A program made the translations under genes and the position numbers. 55,664 bases of DNA, from assembly GCA_016933295.1 (NCBI GenBank), contig JAFGBG010000221.1:1-55664 (forward strand). Reading direction: 5' to 3'. The stretch comes from Sedimentisphaerales bacterium. Lineage in GTDB: Bacteria; Planctomycetota; Phycisphaerae; Sedimentisphaerales; Anaerobacaceae. This document shows, in pieces, positions 16,487-25,192 of the stretch. The first letter of the stretch is position 1, and every line of letters begins with the position of its first letter. The notes below the pieces were generated by a model. That model did not search any database. It was not told the DNA's origin and was given only the letters and a program-made list of their open reading frames with translations.

Positions 16487-17083
16487 ATGCTTCGCGGAGT
16501 AAAGAGAAGTCAAGTGAATGAAATAGTTGTGGATTTTACGGCATTGGAAAGTTTCGCTGCGGGCGAGAAAATATTGGAATTGAATCTTGTAGATATATTC
16601 TTAGCTGAGCTTGAGCGATTGAAACGAATCGTCGCCGGGATGGGATTAAGCGCGGCCGACGGAGAAGATGTTCTACAGGATGTCTCGCTAAGGGCGTTAA
16701 AACAATCCGATAAATTCGAGACCAGGCAGGAATGTATTCGATGGTTTATAAGGGTAACAATCAACCAGTGCTTAGCCGAGCATCGAAGGCGGCGGACTTT
16801 TCGCCGAAAGGCAGGAGAAATCCTGAAAAGACGGCAGCAGGATAAAATGTATCAGACGGATAAAAAAGCAATCTTGTCGGAAGAGCTTGAGATTGTGCGA
16901 GAAAGCCTGCAAAAGCTGGACGAGTCTTTGTTGGGGCCGGTAGTGCTGCGATACTTCTGCGATTTGGATTCGAAAGAGATTAGTCGAATATTGGAGGTGA
17001 AATCATCCACAGTGCGAGGCCGATTGCGTGATGCGAGGCTGATTCTTGCCAAGGGATTACTGGAACGAGGTGTTGAGCCATGA
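16487..17083 (+). CDS. ECF-type RNA polymerase sigma factor
   Basis: 198 residues. Region 2 is seen in the block ADGEDVLQDVSLRALKQSDKF with ECIRWFIRVTINQC. Region 4 is seen in LGPVVLRYFCDLDSKEISRI followed by the helix-turn-helix end SSTVRGRLRDARLIL. It directs RNA polymerase to a stress or envelope regulon. Its stop overlaps the ATG of a zinc-finger anti-sigma gene by 4 bp, the usual arrangement. The start is uncertain: ATG at 16487 was kept, but the GTG at 16514 has a similar purine-rich lead. Confidence 0.88.
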   Translation: MLRGVKRSQVNEIVVDFTALESFAAGEKILELNLVDIFLAELERLKRIVAGMGLSAADGEDVLQDVSLRALKQSDKFETRQECIRWFIRVTINQCLAEHRRRRTFRRKAGEILKRRQQDKMYQTDKKAILSEELEIVRESLQKLDESLLGPVVLRYFCDLDSKEISRILEVKSSTVRGRLRDARLILAKGLLERGVEP

Positions 17084-17595
17084 TGGGAAAAACGTGTGAA
17101 GATATTCAGGAAATGTTAGTCGATTACGCTGATGGCGAACTTTCGCCGGAGCAGTCGAGCGAAGTGACCGGGCATTTGGGGCAATGTGAAAACTGTCGCA
17201 GGCTGCTTGAAGCGTTACAAAAGTCGCTCGAGCTTGCCGGAGTTATCTGGGAAGACGGTCTTGCCGAAGAGCATGTTGTAAAGATGCCGGACAGGAAAAA
17301 GGCTATCAGAATTCATTGGTTGCGATACGCCGCCGTTGCGGCGAGTATTTTAATCGTTGTTACAACCTCGATTGTATGGAATTCTTTCAGGAAGCAAAAA
17401 GAACCGCAACTCAGTTATGAGCAGATAGAAAGAAGCATTGCCGATTCTGCCAAAGCGGCCCGTTTATTGGCGGCGACGGAGCTTTTATCAGATTATCCCG
17501 ATACGAAAGATATAGTAGAACAGCAGTATCAGTATATAGTTAAAACGTATCCGGAAACGCCTTCAGCGGCAAAAATAAAATTGAAAAATCAATAA
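17080..17595 (+). CDS. Zinc-finger anti-sigma factor, membrane anchored
   Basis: 171 residues. The N-terminal zf-HC2 domain carries Cys6, His32, Cys36 and Cys39 (pattern H-x3-C-x2-C) and would hold the partner sigma factor in the cytoplasm. One membrane segment lies at about residues 84-104, followed by a short charged helical domain outside. Translation is coupled to the sigma gene by a 4-bp overlap. The outer domain resembles tetratricopeptide-like helices but is too short for a firm call. Confidence 0.85.
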   Translation: MMGKTCEDIQEMLVDYADGELSPEQSSEVTGHLGQCENCRRLLEALQKSLELAGVIWEDGLAEEHVVKMPDRKKAIRIHWLRYAAVAASILIVVTTSIVWNSFRKQKEPQLSYEQIERSIADSAKAARLLAATELLSDYPDTKDIVEQQYQYIVKTYPETPSAAKIKLKNQ

Positions 17596-17602
17596 TGTAC
17601 GA

Positions 17603-17673
17603 TGTCATTCCCGCGGAAGCGGGAATCCATTGCATCGAAGCGTTTCTGGATCCATGCCTTCGCAGGGATGACA
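17603..17673 (+). repeat. Palindromic intergenic repeat pair
   Basis: It starts TGTCATTCCCGCGGAAGC and ends CCTTCGCAGGGATGACA, so it is a long inverted repeat with TGTCAT/ATGACA ends and internal hairpins. It fills the gap between the anti-sigma gene and the coiled-coil protein gene. It is the compact version of the pair that flanks the cyclase-like gene. Confidence 0.85.
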
Positions 17674-17695
17674 AATTAATAAAAGGAGAATATAA

Positions 17696-18721
17696 ATGAT
17701 TAGCTCAAAGAAAAACCAGCTTACAATTATCATTATTTTAACCTGTACTTTCCTGCCGGTATTCGCGGCTGAGTCTAACGAACCAAATGAACCGAAAACA
17801 GAGCTAAAGTATAAAATAGATGATTCATTACAGCATTGGCGGATAAGCAGTCATCCCGGTAGAGGACCGGTTAAGCCTACACACGTAGCAGAATTATTTA
17901 TCAAAGAATATGGAAATATACCTGGTGGAGGTAGTTACGGTAACTTTGACAGGCTTTTACAAACCGAGATTAGCAAATCTATGACTTCCAATCAAAGAGA
18001 GTTTATCAAAACATCAAGTAGCTATAGTGTCACGGGTGAAAATTTACCCAACATGCCGATTGGTTATATCACAGTTCGTTTATATGCCGTAAGTCAGGAA
18101 GATGCTAAAAAAATGGCTCTTGCTTTTATTGAATTATTGAATGCAAGGGCTCAGGACAGAATAAAAAACGAGGAAGATATACTTCGTGAAATTGAGCAAA
18201 GAATTGCTCAGGCAAAGAAGGATCTTCCGGAAAAACAAAAACAGCTTAATGAGATTGAGAAAAGTTATCACAGTATCAAGAATGCTACTCACCGCTTTTC
18301 TGACGATGGACAGGCGTACGACTTGGCGAAAGCGAGCATCGTTGAGATGGATAAAACGATTAATGCGCTTGATATTGAATTGGCCGGTATTCGAGAAAAG
18401 CTTAAGACTATTGAGAAGTATCAGAATGAGGCGAGTCTGCGTGATAAGCTCAATGAAATGCATATAGAGCTTATGATAGAAATGAGTGGATTAGAAGCAA
18501 GAAAAAAAGCGACAGAGAAGATTCGTAGAATTGAGGAGGAATTTCTCAAATTGTTCAACGAACGAGAAAAGCTCAGAAATGAGGTTAATGATTTAGATAA
18601 TACAAGCAAAAAAGTAATTGATTATAATTGGCGGGATAATCCTCGACCGGAAATGTTGCCCCCTAAGGTTTACCAGAATACAGTTACGATTTGTCCTGTA
18701 GTCAGGGAGAATCAAAGATGA
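17696..18721 (+). CDS. Exported coiled-coil protein, function unknown
   Basis: 341 residues with a signal peptide (hydrophobic 8-22, cleavage likely after VFAA). Residues about 35-150 form a globular region including a segment, YITVRLYAVSQEDAKKMALA, reminiscent of Wzz-like or sugar-chain length proteins, but the match is too weak to name. Residues 160-305 are a long Glu/Lys-rich coiled coil. It ends in a Pro-rich tail. A GGAG ribosome site precedes the ATG. A repeat element separates it from the sigma/anti-sigma pair, so linkage to that pair is uncertain. Confidence 0.75.
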   Translation: MISSKKNQLTIIIILTCTFLPVFAAESNEPNEPKTELKYKIDDSLQHWRISSHPGRGPVKPTHVAELFIKEYGNIPGGGSYGNFDRLLQTEISKSMTSNQREFIKTSSSYSVTGENLPNMPIGYITVRLYAVSQEDAKKMALAFIELLNARAQDRIKNEEDILREIEQRIAQAKKDLPEKQKQLNEIEKSYHSIKNATHRFSDDGQAYDLAKASIVEMDKTINALDIELAGIREKLKTIEKYQNEASLRDKLNEMHIELMIEMSGLEARKKATEKIRRIEEEFLKLFNEREKLRNEVNDLDNTSKKVIDYNWRDNPRPEMLPPKVYQNTVTICPVVRENQR

Positions 18722-18760
18722 GGATATGAAAGAATTTGTTTAAATTTCCGATGATTTCGC

Positions 18761-18789
18761 TTGACAAAATAGAGAAAGAATGGTTTAAT
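18761..18789 (+). promoter_or_regulatory. trp operon promoter
   Basis: TTGACA (18761-18766, perfect -35) and TTTAAT (18784-18789, 5 of 6 to -10) are spaced by exactly 17 bp. Transcription should start near 18796, just three bases before the leader-peptide ATG. Confidence 0.8.
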
Positions 18790-18798
18790 ATTAACACT

Positions 18799-18852
18799 AT
18801 GAAGCAGATTAACCGTAAAAATACCAATCGTTGGTGGTGGCCTGAAGGATAA
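18799..18852 (+). CDS. trpL: trp operon leader peptide
   Basis: A 17-residue open frame, MKQINRKNTNRWWWPEG, with three consecutive Trp codons (18832-18840) and stop TAA at 18850. Tandem Trp codons ahead of a terminator and trpE are the hallmark of ribosome-mediated attenuation: with little charged tRNA-Trp the ribosome stalls there and the terminator cannot form. No Shine-Dalgarno precedes the ATG, and the promoter places the RNA 5' end about 3 nt upstream, so the message is nearly leaderless. A leaderless trpL is known in Sinorhizobium. Confidence 0.88.
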   Translation: MKQINRKNTNRWWWPEG

Positions 18853-18920
18853 AATCCGACGGGCAAGCGGTAATTTGCTGTAAGAAAAATTTAATGTTCA
18901 TGGAGAACGCAGCCTGTTGG
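18829..18920 (+). promoter_or_regulatory. trp attenuator: alternative pairing segments
   Basis: Segment 1, CGTTGG (18829-18834, covering the first Trp codon), can pair with CCGACG (18856-18861). Segment 2, CCGACGGGC (18856-18864), can pair over all nine positions, including two G-U pairs, with segment 3, GCCTGTTGG (18912-18920). Segment 3 is also the 5' arm of the terminator. The structures are mutually exclusive, giving the classical 1:2 plus 3:4 (terminate) against 2:3 (read-through) choice. Confidence 0.82.
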
Positions 18921-18943
18921 AAAAACAACGGGCTGCGTTTTTT
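18906..18943 (+). terminator. trp attenuator terminator
   Basis: AACGCAGCC (18906-18914) pairs with GGCTGCGTT (18931-18939). The stem continues through a T-G pair and GTTG/CAAC to a GAAAAA loop, 14 bp in all, followed by a T run. It lies 54 bp before the trpE start codon and has no other gene to serve. Confidence 0.9.
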
Positions 18944-18996
18944 GTTTGTATTTTTTGCGAATTGCGGCTAAAAAATGGCAATATGAGGTAGAGAAT

Positions 18997-20604
18997 ATGG
19001 AACATTACAGGCAAATAATCAATAACGCCAAACCCGGGCAAATAATCCCGGTCGTCAAGCAGATTAAAATCGCCGAGCCGGTCGATTTTTTCGCCAAGCT
19101 CAGCGATTATGGCCGGGCCAAAAACTGCTGTCTATTCGAGTCCAGGGAACATCTGTCCGGCCCCGAAGCGCCGGGAGTTATCAGCTTCGGCACTGCTAAG
19201 CCGGCACTTTATCTTGCCGGAACAGGCGCTGATTTCACGGTTAAAGCCTTAAGCAAGACCGGCAGGCGAATTCTAAGCTATCTGGCAGAAAAAGCACAGG
19301 AAAGATTCGGCTTTTGCGAGTCGGTCGAATTTGGACAGGAGGAAATTACGGGCCGAATAAAGCAGGAGCAGAAAATTGTAGATGAGCAAAGCCGCCTTAA
19401 AAGTATCAACCAGATGGACGTGCTTCGAGCGGTGGCGTTTGCCTTCAAATTGGCCAGTAAGCCGTTTCGCGTTACATGCGGGCTACTTGGGGCGCTGAGC
19501 TATGATTTTATCGACCAGTTTGAAAAACTGCCGGCCAGTAAGGACGACCTGCTTGGTAATCCCGATTATGAGCTTTATTTCGCCGACAATATCTTTTTGA
19601 TGGACCATTCGAGCGGTCAGGGCTATGTGATTATCAATTGTTTTATCACAAACGGAGACCGTGAAGAAGCTGTTGCCGAAGCGCAGGACAGCTTCGATTA
19701 TTATTTCAATATCGCCCGGTTCGATACTCCCACGGGCCAAAAACATAAAGGCTCATTAGCGGCCGCATCGAGCGATACCAACCAGGACGAATACGAAGGG
19801 ATGGTAAAAATCGCCAAAAAACACATAATCGACGGAGATATTTTTCAGGTGGTTTTAAGCCGGACGATAACCGAGCCCTGCCCTGATGAGCCGTTGGATG
19901 TTTATAAACGGCTAAGAGAATTGAATCCTTCACCGTATATGTTTTATCTCAATACGCAAAGTACTATATTAATGGGTTCCAGCCCGGAATTGAATCTGCG
20001 CGTCAGCGGCACAGAAAATCGCAGCGTGGAAATTCGTCCCATCGCCGGGACCAAGCCCAGAGGCCGGCTTGCTGGTGCAATTGATCCCGATACGGATTTT
20101 CGGTACGAGGCGGAACTTAAAATCGACCGCAAGGAATTGGCCGAACACATGATGCTTGTTGACCTGGCTCGCAATGACATCGCAAGAGTTGCCGAACCCG
20201 GCAGCAGGGTAGTGACCGAGCTTCTGACGGCTGAGAAATACGAATCGGTGCAGCATCTGGTCAGCAATGTCAAAGGCATACTCGCAAAAGACCTCGATGC
20301 CCTCAGCGCGTATCTTGCCACGATGAATATGGGGACATTGACCGGTGCCCCGAAGATCGAAGCGATGAAACTGATTCGTTTATTGGAAAAAACCAAGCGA
20401 GGCTACTATGGCGGGGCCGTCTGTTATCTGACGGTAGATGGTCAGTTCGATAGCTGCATTACTATAAGAAGCCTTCAGGTCAGGGGCCATACCGCTTATA
20501 TCCGGGTGGGCGCGGGTATCGTACACGATAGTGTCCCCAAGACTGAATTTGAAGAGACCGAACATAAAGCCGGGTCGTGCCTGCGTGCGATTCGCGGAAA
20601 ATAA
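18997..20604 (+). CDS. trpE: Anthranilate synthase component I
   Basis: Forms anthranilate from chorismate with ammonia from TrpG. The C-terminal chorismate-binding core is intact: VVLSRTI, NPSPYMFYLN, GSSPE, IRPIAGTKPRG, DLARNDIARV, and near the end GGAVCYLTVDGQFDSCITIRS. An N-terminal LFESRE corresponds to the LLES segment that binds feedback tryptophan, so the enzyme is probably inhibited by Trp. The ATG at 18997 has a GAGG site 8 nt upstream. An upstream TTG at 18946 lies in the terminator T run and is rejected. 535 residues. First gene of trpEGDFBA. Confidence 0.96.
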   Translation: MEHYRQIINNAKPGQIIPVVKQIKIAEPVDFFAKLSDYGRAKNCCLFESREHLSGPEAPGVISFGTAKPALYLAGTGADFTVKALSKTGRRILSYLAEKAQERFGFCESVEFGQEEITGRIKQEQKIVDEQSRLKSINQMDVLRAVAFAFKLASKPFRVTCGLLGALSYDFIDQFEKLPASKDDLLGNPDYELYFADNIFLMDHSSGQGYVIINCFITNGDREEAVAEAQDSFDYYFNIARFDTPTGQKHKGSLAAASSDTNQDEYEGMVKIAKKHIIDGDIFQVVLSRTITEPCPDEPLDVYKRLRELNPSPYMFYLNTQSTILMGSSPELNLRVSGTENRSVEIRPIAGTKPRGRLAGAIDPDTDFRYEAELKIDRKELAEHMMLVDLARNDIARVAEPGSRVVTELLTAEKYESVQHLVSNVKGILAKDLDALSAYLATMNMGTLTGAPKIEAMKLIRLLEKTKRGYYGGAVCYLTVDGQFDSCITIRSLQVRGHTAYIRVGAGIVHDSVPKTEFEETEHKAGSCLRAIRGK

Positions 20605-20628
20605 ATATATCAAAACAGGAAGATTCCA

Positions 20629-21240
20629 ATGGAACAAGCAAATAGAAAAGTTTTGTTTATCGATAATTTCGATTCGTTCACGTACAATCTGGTTGATGAT
20701 TTTTGCAAGCGCAACTGTCTGGCTAGAGTTTACCGGGCCGATACCGTACTTGAAGAGCTTAAACGCGTTGCCGACGAGTTTGATCCGGATTTACTTGTAA
20801 TTTCACCGGGACCGGGGACGCCGGATTCGGCGGGTGTCTCGCTTGCGGCGGTTGATTATTTCAAAAACAGGCTGCCGATATTAGGTGTATGCCTGGGGCA
20901 CCAGGTAATTGTTCAGCATTTTGGCGGCAGGATCGGTCATGCACCCAAGCCTATGCACGGCAAGCCCTCCCGTGTAACGCATAACGGCGAAGGTATTTTT
21001 GCCGGAATAGAAAATCCCTTGCAGGCTGGTCGCTATCACAGCCTTGTTGCCGTCGAGATGCCGGATTGTCTGGAAAAAACCGCAGAGTACGACGGTATTG
21101 TTATGGGAGTCCGACATAAAGAGCTTCCGGTATTCGGCGTACAATTTCACCCGGAAAGCATCCTGACTCCGGCCGGTGGAAAAATAATCGAAAACATTCT
21201 GCAAATTGCAGAAAAACAAAAACGAACTGTGAGGAACTAA
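20629..21240 (+). CDS. trpG: Anthranilate synthase component II (glutamine amidotransferase)
   Basis: 203 residues. Class I glutaminase supplying ammonia to TrpE. Signatures are FIDNFDSFTYNLVDDF (12-27), the oxyanion loop SPGPGTPDSAG, the nucleophile in GVCLGHQ and HPESILTP with the catalytic His/Glu. It starts 24 bp after trpE and its end carries the ribosome site for trpD. It is not fused to trpE or trpD as in some lineages. Confidence 0.96.
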   Translation: MEQANRKVLFIDNFDSFTYNLVDDFCKRNCLARVYRADTVLEELKRVADEFDPDLLVISPGPGTPDSAGVSLAAVDYFKNRLPILGVCLGHQVIVQHFGGRIGHAPKPMHGKPSRVTHNGEGIFAGIENPLQAGRYHSLVAVEMPDCLEKTAEYDGIVMGVRHKELPVFGVQFHPESILTPAGGKIIENILQIAEKQKRTVRN

Positions 21241-21241
21241 A

Positions 21242-22261
21242 ATGGCGACAATAATCGAATACATCAAGCCGTTATTAGAAGGAGAAAGCCTTAGCTTCGA
21301 GCAGGCAACAAGTTTACTGGATATTGTTTTTGAAGGCCAGGTACCGGAGCCGCAGATTGCGGCATTTCTGACCGCAATGCGGATTAAAGGATCTACGGCG
21401 CAGGAAATCGCCGGCTTAGCCAGGTCGTTGAGGTCTCATGCCGTGAAGGTCGAGTCCGGTATCGAGAACATGGTTGATGTTGTGGGGACAGGCGGAGCAG
21501 CGGTGAAAACCTTCAATGTCTCGACTGCCGCGGCGCTGGTCGCCGCCGGAGCGGGGGTATATGTAGCCAAGCACGGCAATCGTGCGATAACCAGTAAATG
21601 CGGTGCGGCGGATGTTCTTGAGCAGTTGGGTGTTAATGTGGCTCCGGGGCCGGAGGTTGTGGCTAAATGTATCAGGGAGGCTCGTGTCGGATTTATGTTT
21701 GCTCCGATGTACCATCCGGCAATGAAGTATGTCCAGCCGATACGCAAAAGCCTCGGATTTAGAACTGTTTTTAATATCCTGGGGCCTCTGGCGAATCCCG
21801 CCGGTGTGCCGGCTTTGGTTTTGGGGGTTGCCGAGGAAAGATTATTGGAAGTAATGGCTGAGGCATTAAAAATACTCGATACGCGTTTTGCTATGGTTGT
21901 TCATAGCAGCGGATTGGACGAGATGAGCATTGCAGGTCTTACAAAGATATTGGAGCTCAAAAACGGTCAAATTACAGACAAGGAAATTAACCCTGTGGAT
22001 TTGGGTTTCGAACAGGCCGATATTAATTCTTTGAAAGTGGGCGATGCAAAAGCAAGCGCTAAGATAATAAGGGACATATTAACGGGACAAGAGAACGGGA
22101 TGGGCAGGGATATTATTCTGCTCAATGCCGGTGCGGCAATTATCGCCGGTGGTTTGGCTGAAGATTTTGCCGATGCGATTGAATTGGCGAAAGCTTCAAT
22201 TGACAATGGAAAAGCGTTGGATTGTTTGGAAAAATTAATTAAGATTTCAAATAGTTCGTAA
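21242..22261 (+). CDS. trpD: Anthranilate phosphoribosyltransferase
   Basis: Transfers phosphoribosyl from PRPP to anthranilate. 339 residues, usual size. The PRPP loop DVVGTGGAAVKTFNVSTAAA (about 75-94), KHGNRAITSKCGAADVLEQLGV and the metal-binding GLDEMSIAG block are all present. The ATG follows the trpG stop by one base, and the GAGGAACT site lies inside trpG, so translation is coupled. Confidence 0.96.
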   Translation: MATIIEYIKPLLEGESLSFEQATSLLDIVFEGQVPEPQIAAFLTAMRIKGSTAQEIAGLARSLRSHAVKVESGIENMVDVVGTGGAAVKTFNVSTAAALVAAGAGVYVAKHGNRAITSKCGAADVLEQLGVNVAPGPEVVAKCIREARVGFMFAPMYHPAMKYVQPIRKSLGFRTVFNILGPLANPAGVPALVLGVAEERLLEVMAEALKILDTRFAMVVHSSGLDEMSIAGLTKILELKNGQITDKEINPVDLGFEQADINSLKVGDAKASAKIIRDILTGQENGMGRDIILLNAGAAIIAGGLAEDFADAIELAKASIDNGKALDCLEKLIKISNSS

Positions 22262-22297
22262 ATTAATTGTGTAAAAAAATAGGTATCAGATATCGAT

Positions 22298-22921
22298 ATG
22301 TTGGTAACGAAAGTTAAAATTTGCGGTATTACTAATCATCAGGATGCTGTTGCCGCGATAGATATGGGCGCGGACCTGTTGGGATTCAATTTCTATCTCA
22401 AGAGTCCTAGGTATCTCGTCCCGGAAAAGGCCGCCGAAATAGTTAATAAACTGCCCGGATTTATAGATATAGTCGGTGTTTTTGTAAATTCTTCGGTGGA
22501 GCAAATCCATGAGATTACGGAACTTTGTCAGCTGGATTGGGTACAGTTGCATGGAGACGAGGATCCGGCATTCTGTCGGTCTTTTCTTTCTCATGATGTC
22601 AAGACGATGAAAGCAATAAGGGTGAAAAAACCGGCGGATATAGAAAAAGCCGACAGTTTTTTTACGGATGCAGTTTTATTAGACGCCTTTGATCCTAAAA
22701 GGTACGGCGGTACTGGAGTGACTTTTGACTGGAATATTGTTGGCCACATGAACAAACGTGTCTTCTTAGCCGGAGGAATTCATCCCGGGAATGCGGCGTC
22801 GGCGATAAAGCTGGGTGTTTATGGAATCGACGTCTGCAGCGGAATCGAAGCCGAGCCGGGCAAAAAAGACCATAAAAAAATGAAGGAGCTTTTCACAAAT
22901 ATAAAACACTTGATAGGTTGA
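22298..22921 (+). CDS. trpF: Phosphoribosylanthranilate isomerase
   Basis: 207 residues, TIM barrel. Signatures are VKICGITNHQDA (5-16, general base Cys), WVQLHGDE, VLLDAFDPKRYGGTG near 128 and the phosphate-binding LAGGIHPGN. It performs the Amadori step before TrpC. It follows trpD directly, where trpC would normally sit. The 12-mer AGATATCGATAT overlaps its start codon and recurs before trpB. Confidence 0.95.
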   Translation: MLVTKVKICGITNHQDAVAAIDMGADLLGFNFYLKSPRYLVPEKAAEIVNKLPGFIDIVGVFVNSSVEQIHEITELCQLDWVQLHGDEDPAFCRSFLSHDVKTMKAIRVKKPADIEKADSFFTDAVLLDAFDPKRYGGTGVTFDWNIVGHMNKRVFLAGGIHPGNAASAIKLGVYGIDVCSGIEAEPGKKDHKKMKELFTNIKHLIG

Positions 22922-22971
22922 ATTAGATATCGATATTCGGACTTATAATACGAACAGTTAAGGAAATAAAT

Positions 22972-24150
22972 ATGAAGTATAAAGGCAGATTCGGGGATTA
23001 CGGCGGCTTTTATGTGCCGGAAGTTTTGATACCGGCGCTGGAGGAATTAGAAGAAGCGTTTTTTCATTATCACCATGACGAACAGTTTGTGAACGAGCTT
23101 GAGCAGCTTTCAAAGCATTATGCCGGCAGGCCGAGTCCTCTTTATTTTGCACAGAGGTTCAGTGAACATGTCGGTTTCAGGGTGTATCTCAAACGCGAAG
23201 ACCTTCTGCACGGCGGAGCGCATAAGGTTAACAATACACTCGGCCAGGGTCTTCTGGCCAAATATATGGGTAAGACCAAGCTGATTGCCGAGACCGGTGC
23301 GGGCCAGCACGGCCTGGCAACGGCGATGATTGGCGCTTTGTTCGGCATGGAAACGAAGATTTTCATGGGTGTTACCGATATCGAACGGCAAAGTGTCAAC
23401 GTGCATAAGATGAAACTTTGCGGCGCTGAGGTTGTCGGTGTCGAAGGAGGTACGGGGACATTGAAGGATGCAATCAACGATGCGCTTCGTTATTGGACGG
23501 CCCATGTCACCGATACGTTTTACCTGTTCGGCTCGGCCGCCGGGCCGCATCCGTATCCGACGATAGTGAAACATTTCCAAAGCTGTATCGGCGCGGAAGC
23601 GAGGCAGCAATGCCTTGACCAGATAGGCCGGTTGCCGGATATGGTTGTTGCCTGTGTCGGTGGCGGCAGCAATGCGATTGGTATATTTTCGGGTTTTTAC
23701 GATGACAAGGATGTAAGGTTGATCGGTGTCGAAGCCGGCGGCAGAAGTGTGGCCGGCGGCAAACATGCCGCGACGCTTGTGGCCGGAAGGGTTGGGATTT
23801 TGCATGGAGCGAAATCTTATCTTCTGCAGGACAAGGAAGGCCAGGTTTATGACACTGAATCGGTAAGTGCCGGACTTGATTATGCCGCCGTGGGGCCGGA
23901 ACATTGCATGCTGAAAGATACCGGCAGAGCCGAGTATTTTGCCGCTGAAGATGAAGAAGTGCTCGATGCTTTTGAGCTTCTGACCAGAAGCGAAGGTATT
24001 TTGCCCGCACTGGAAAGCTCACACGCTCTGGCATACGTGATGCAGCAAAAGGGCAAGCTGGATTCCGATACGATTGCAGTGGTGAATCTTTCCGGTCGTG
24101 GCGATAAAGATGTTTCAATAGTTGAGAAGCATCGTCCCATAGAACAATGA
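22972..24150 (+). CDS. trpB: Tryptophan synthase beta chain
   Basis: 392 residues, PLP enzyme of the TrpB1 type that pairs with TrpA. The PLP lysine is in [13 protein letters not shown], the substrate loop in AETGAGQHG, the Gly-rich phosphate clamp in [10 protein letters not shown], and the Na+/COMM-interface residues follow. It starts 50 bp after trpF behind GTTAAGGA. No truncation seen. Confidence 0.97.
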   Translation: MKYKGRFGDYGGFYVPEVLIPALEELEEAFFHYHHDEQFVNELEQLSKHYAGRPSPLYFAQRFSEHVGFRVYLKREDLLHGGAHKVNNTLGQGLLAKYMGKTKLIAETGAGQHGLATAMIGALFGMETKIFMGVTDIERQSVNVHKMKLCGAEVVGVEGGTGTLKDAINDALRYWTAHVTDTFYLFGSAAGPHPYPTIVKHFQSCIGAEARQQCLDQIGRLPDMVVACVGGGSNAIGIFSGFYDDKDVRLIGVEAGGRSVAGGKHAATLVAGRVGILHGAKSYLLQDKEGQVYDTESVSAGLDYAAVGPEHCMLKDTGRAEYFAAEDEEVLDAFELLTRSEGILPALESSHALAYVMQQKGKLDSDTIAVVNLSGRGDKDVSIVEKHRPIEQ

Positions 24151-24200
24151 AAATGAATAATTGTGTCTGATTGTACAAAAACTACATAGGAAAATATTTT

Positions 24201-24995
24201 ATGAAGACATATAAACAGGTTTTTTCCGAACTGGATAGAGCGGCATTAATACCTTTTTTTGTAGTAGGTGACCCCGATTTTGACACGAGTCTTGAAATTA
24301 TCAAGGGGGCTATCGATGCCGGGGCAGATATTCTTGAGCTTGGTATTCCGTTTTCCGATCCGATAGCCGACGGGCCGACTATCCAGAAAGCCGATATTCG
24401 TGCCATAAAAAGTGGGATGAATGTGGCAAGAGCTTTGGAATTCATTAAGCAAATAAAAAATTATAAGGATATCCCGATTGGATTATTGATGTACTACAAT
24501 CTTATTTACCAGTATGGAACCGGGAAATTCTTCGAAGATTTTCACAAGGCCGGCGTCAACAGTGTTTTGGTTGCCGATTTGAGTATTGATGATGGAGATG
24601 AAATTATAGGCTCTGCTGCTTCGGCGGGACTTGATACTGTTTTTATGGTAACTCCAAATACGGCTCCCGACCGTATAAAGCTGATTGTTTCCAAAACAAC
24701 GGGATTTATATATACTGTCTCTGTATTGGGTGTTACCGGCAGCAGAGATAATCTCTCAGGTACAATCGAGGATTTAATAGGCGATTTAAAGAAGCTCACA
24801 AGTGTGCCTGTTTGCGTTGGTTTTGGGATAAGCAAACCGGAACATGCCGCGGCGGTTGCGCGAGCCGGTGCCGATGGGGTGATTATTGGTTCAAAAATCG
24901 TGGGTTTGATTGAGAAGAACTTGAACAATAAAACAGAGATGATAGTGGAAATTTCCGCGTTTTTAACTCAGGTTATGGATGCGATTTCAAGATAA
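24201..24995 (+). CDS. trpA: Tryptophan synthase alpha chain
   Basis: 264 residues. Splits indole-3-glycerol phosphate to indole, channelled to TrpB. The catalytic Glu lies in DILELGIPFSDPIADGPTIQ, with Asp in VLVADLSID at the usual place and VLGVTGSRD and GFGISKPEHA for phosphate binding. The ATG at 24201 has an AGGAAAA site; a frame extending to 24171 has none and would add ten unconserved residues. It closes the operon. Confidence 0.95.
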   Translation: MKTYKQVFSELDRAALIPFFVVGDPDFDTSLEIIKGAIDAGADILELGIPFSDPIADGPTIQKADIRAIKSGMNVARALEFIKQIKNYKDIPIGLLMYYNLIYQYGTGKFFEDFHKAGVNSVLVADLSIDDGDEIIGSAASAGLDTVFMVTPNTAPDRIKLIVSKTTGFIYTVSVLGVTGSRDNLSGTIEDLIGDLKKLTSVPVCVGFGISKPEHAAAVARAGADGVIIGSKIVGLIEKNLNNKTEMIVEISAFLTQVMDAISR

Positions 24996-25192
24996 TCTTG
25001 ACGGAAAAGACATATAAATCAGGCTCGATATAAGCTGTTTTTGGGCATTTATTCCTTTATTTATGGATTCTCGCAATAAAAGGCAATTCGACTACGTCTT
25101 TCCTTTTTATAATTTAAGATGCTTTTTTTCTAAGTCCAGCTCTTGGAAGGGCTTGGATTATGACCATTTAACTTGTTGTCGGGGTTGAGTTT

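Noticed and set aside
18946-18996. TTG start giving trpE 17 extra residues
   Set aside because: It lies in the T run of the attenuator terminator without a ribosome site, whereas ATG 18997 has GAGG at the right distance.
22288-22936. 12-mer AGATATCGATAT before trpF and trpB as a regulatory site
   Set aside because: Palindromic and repeated, but the first copy overlaps a start codon and two copies of a simple AT-rich word are weak evidence.
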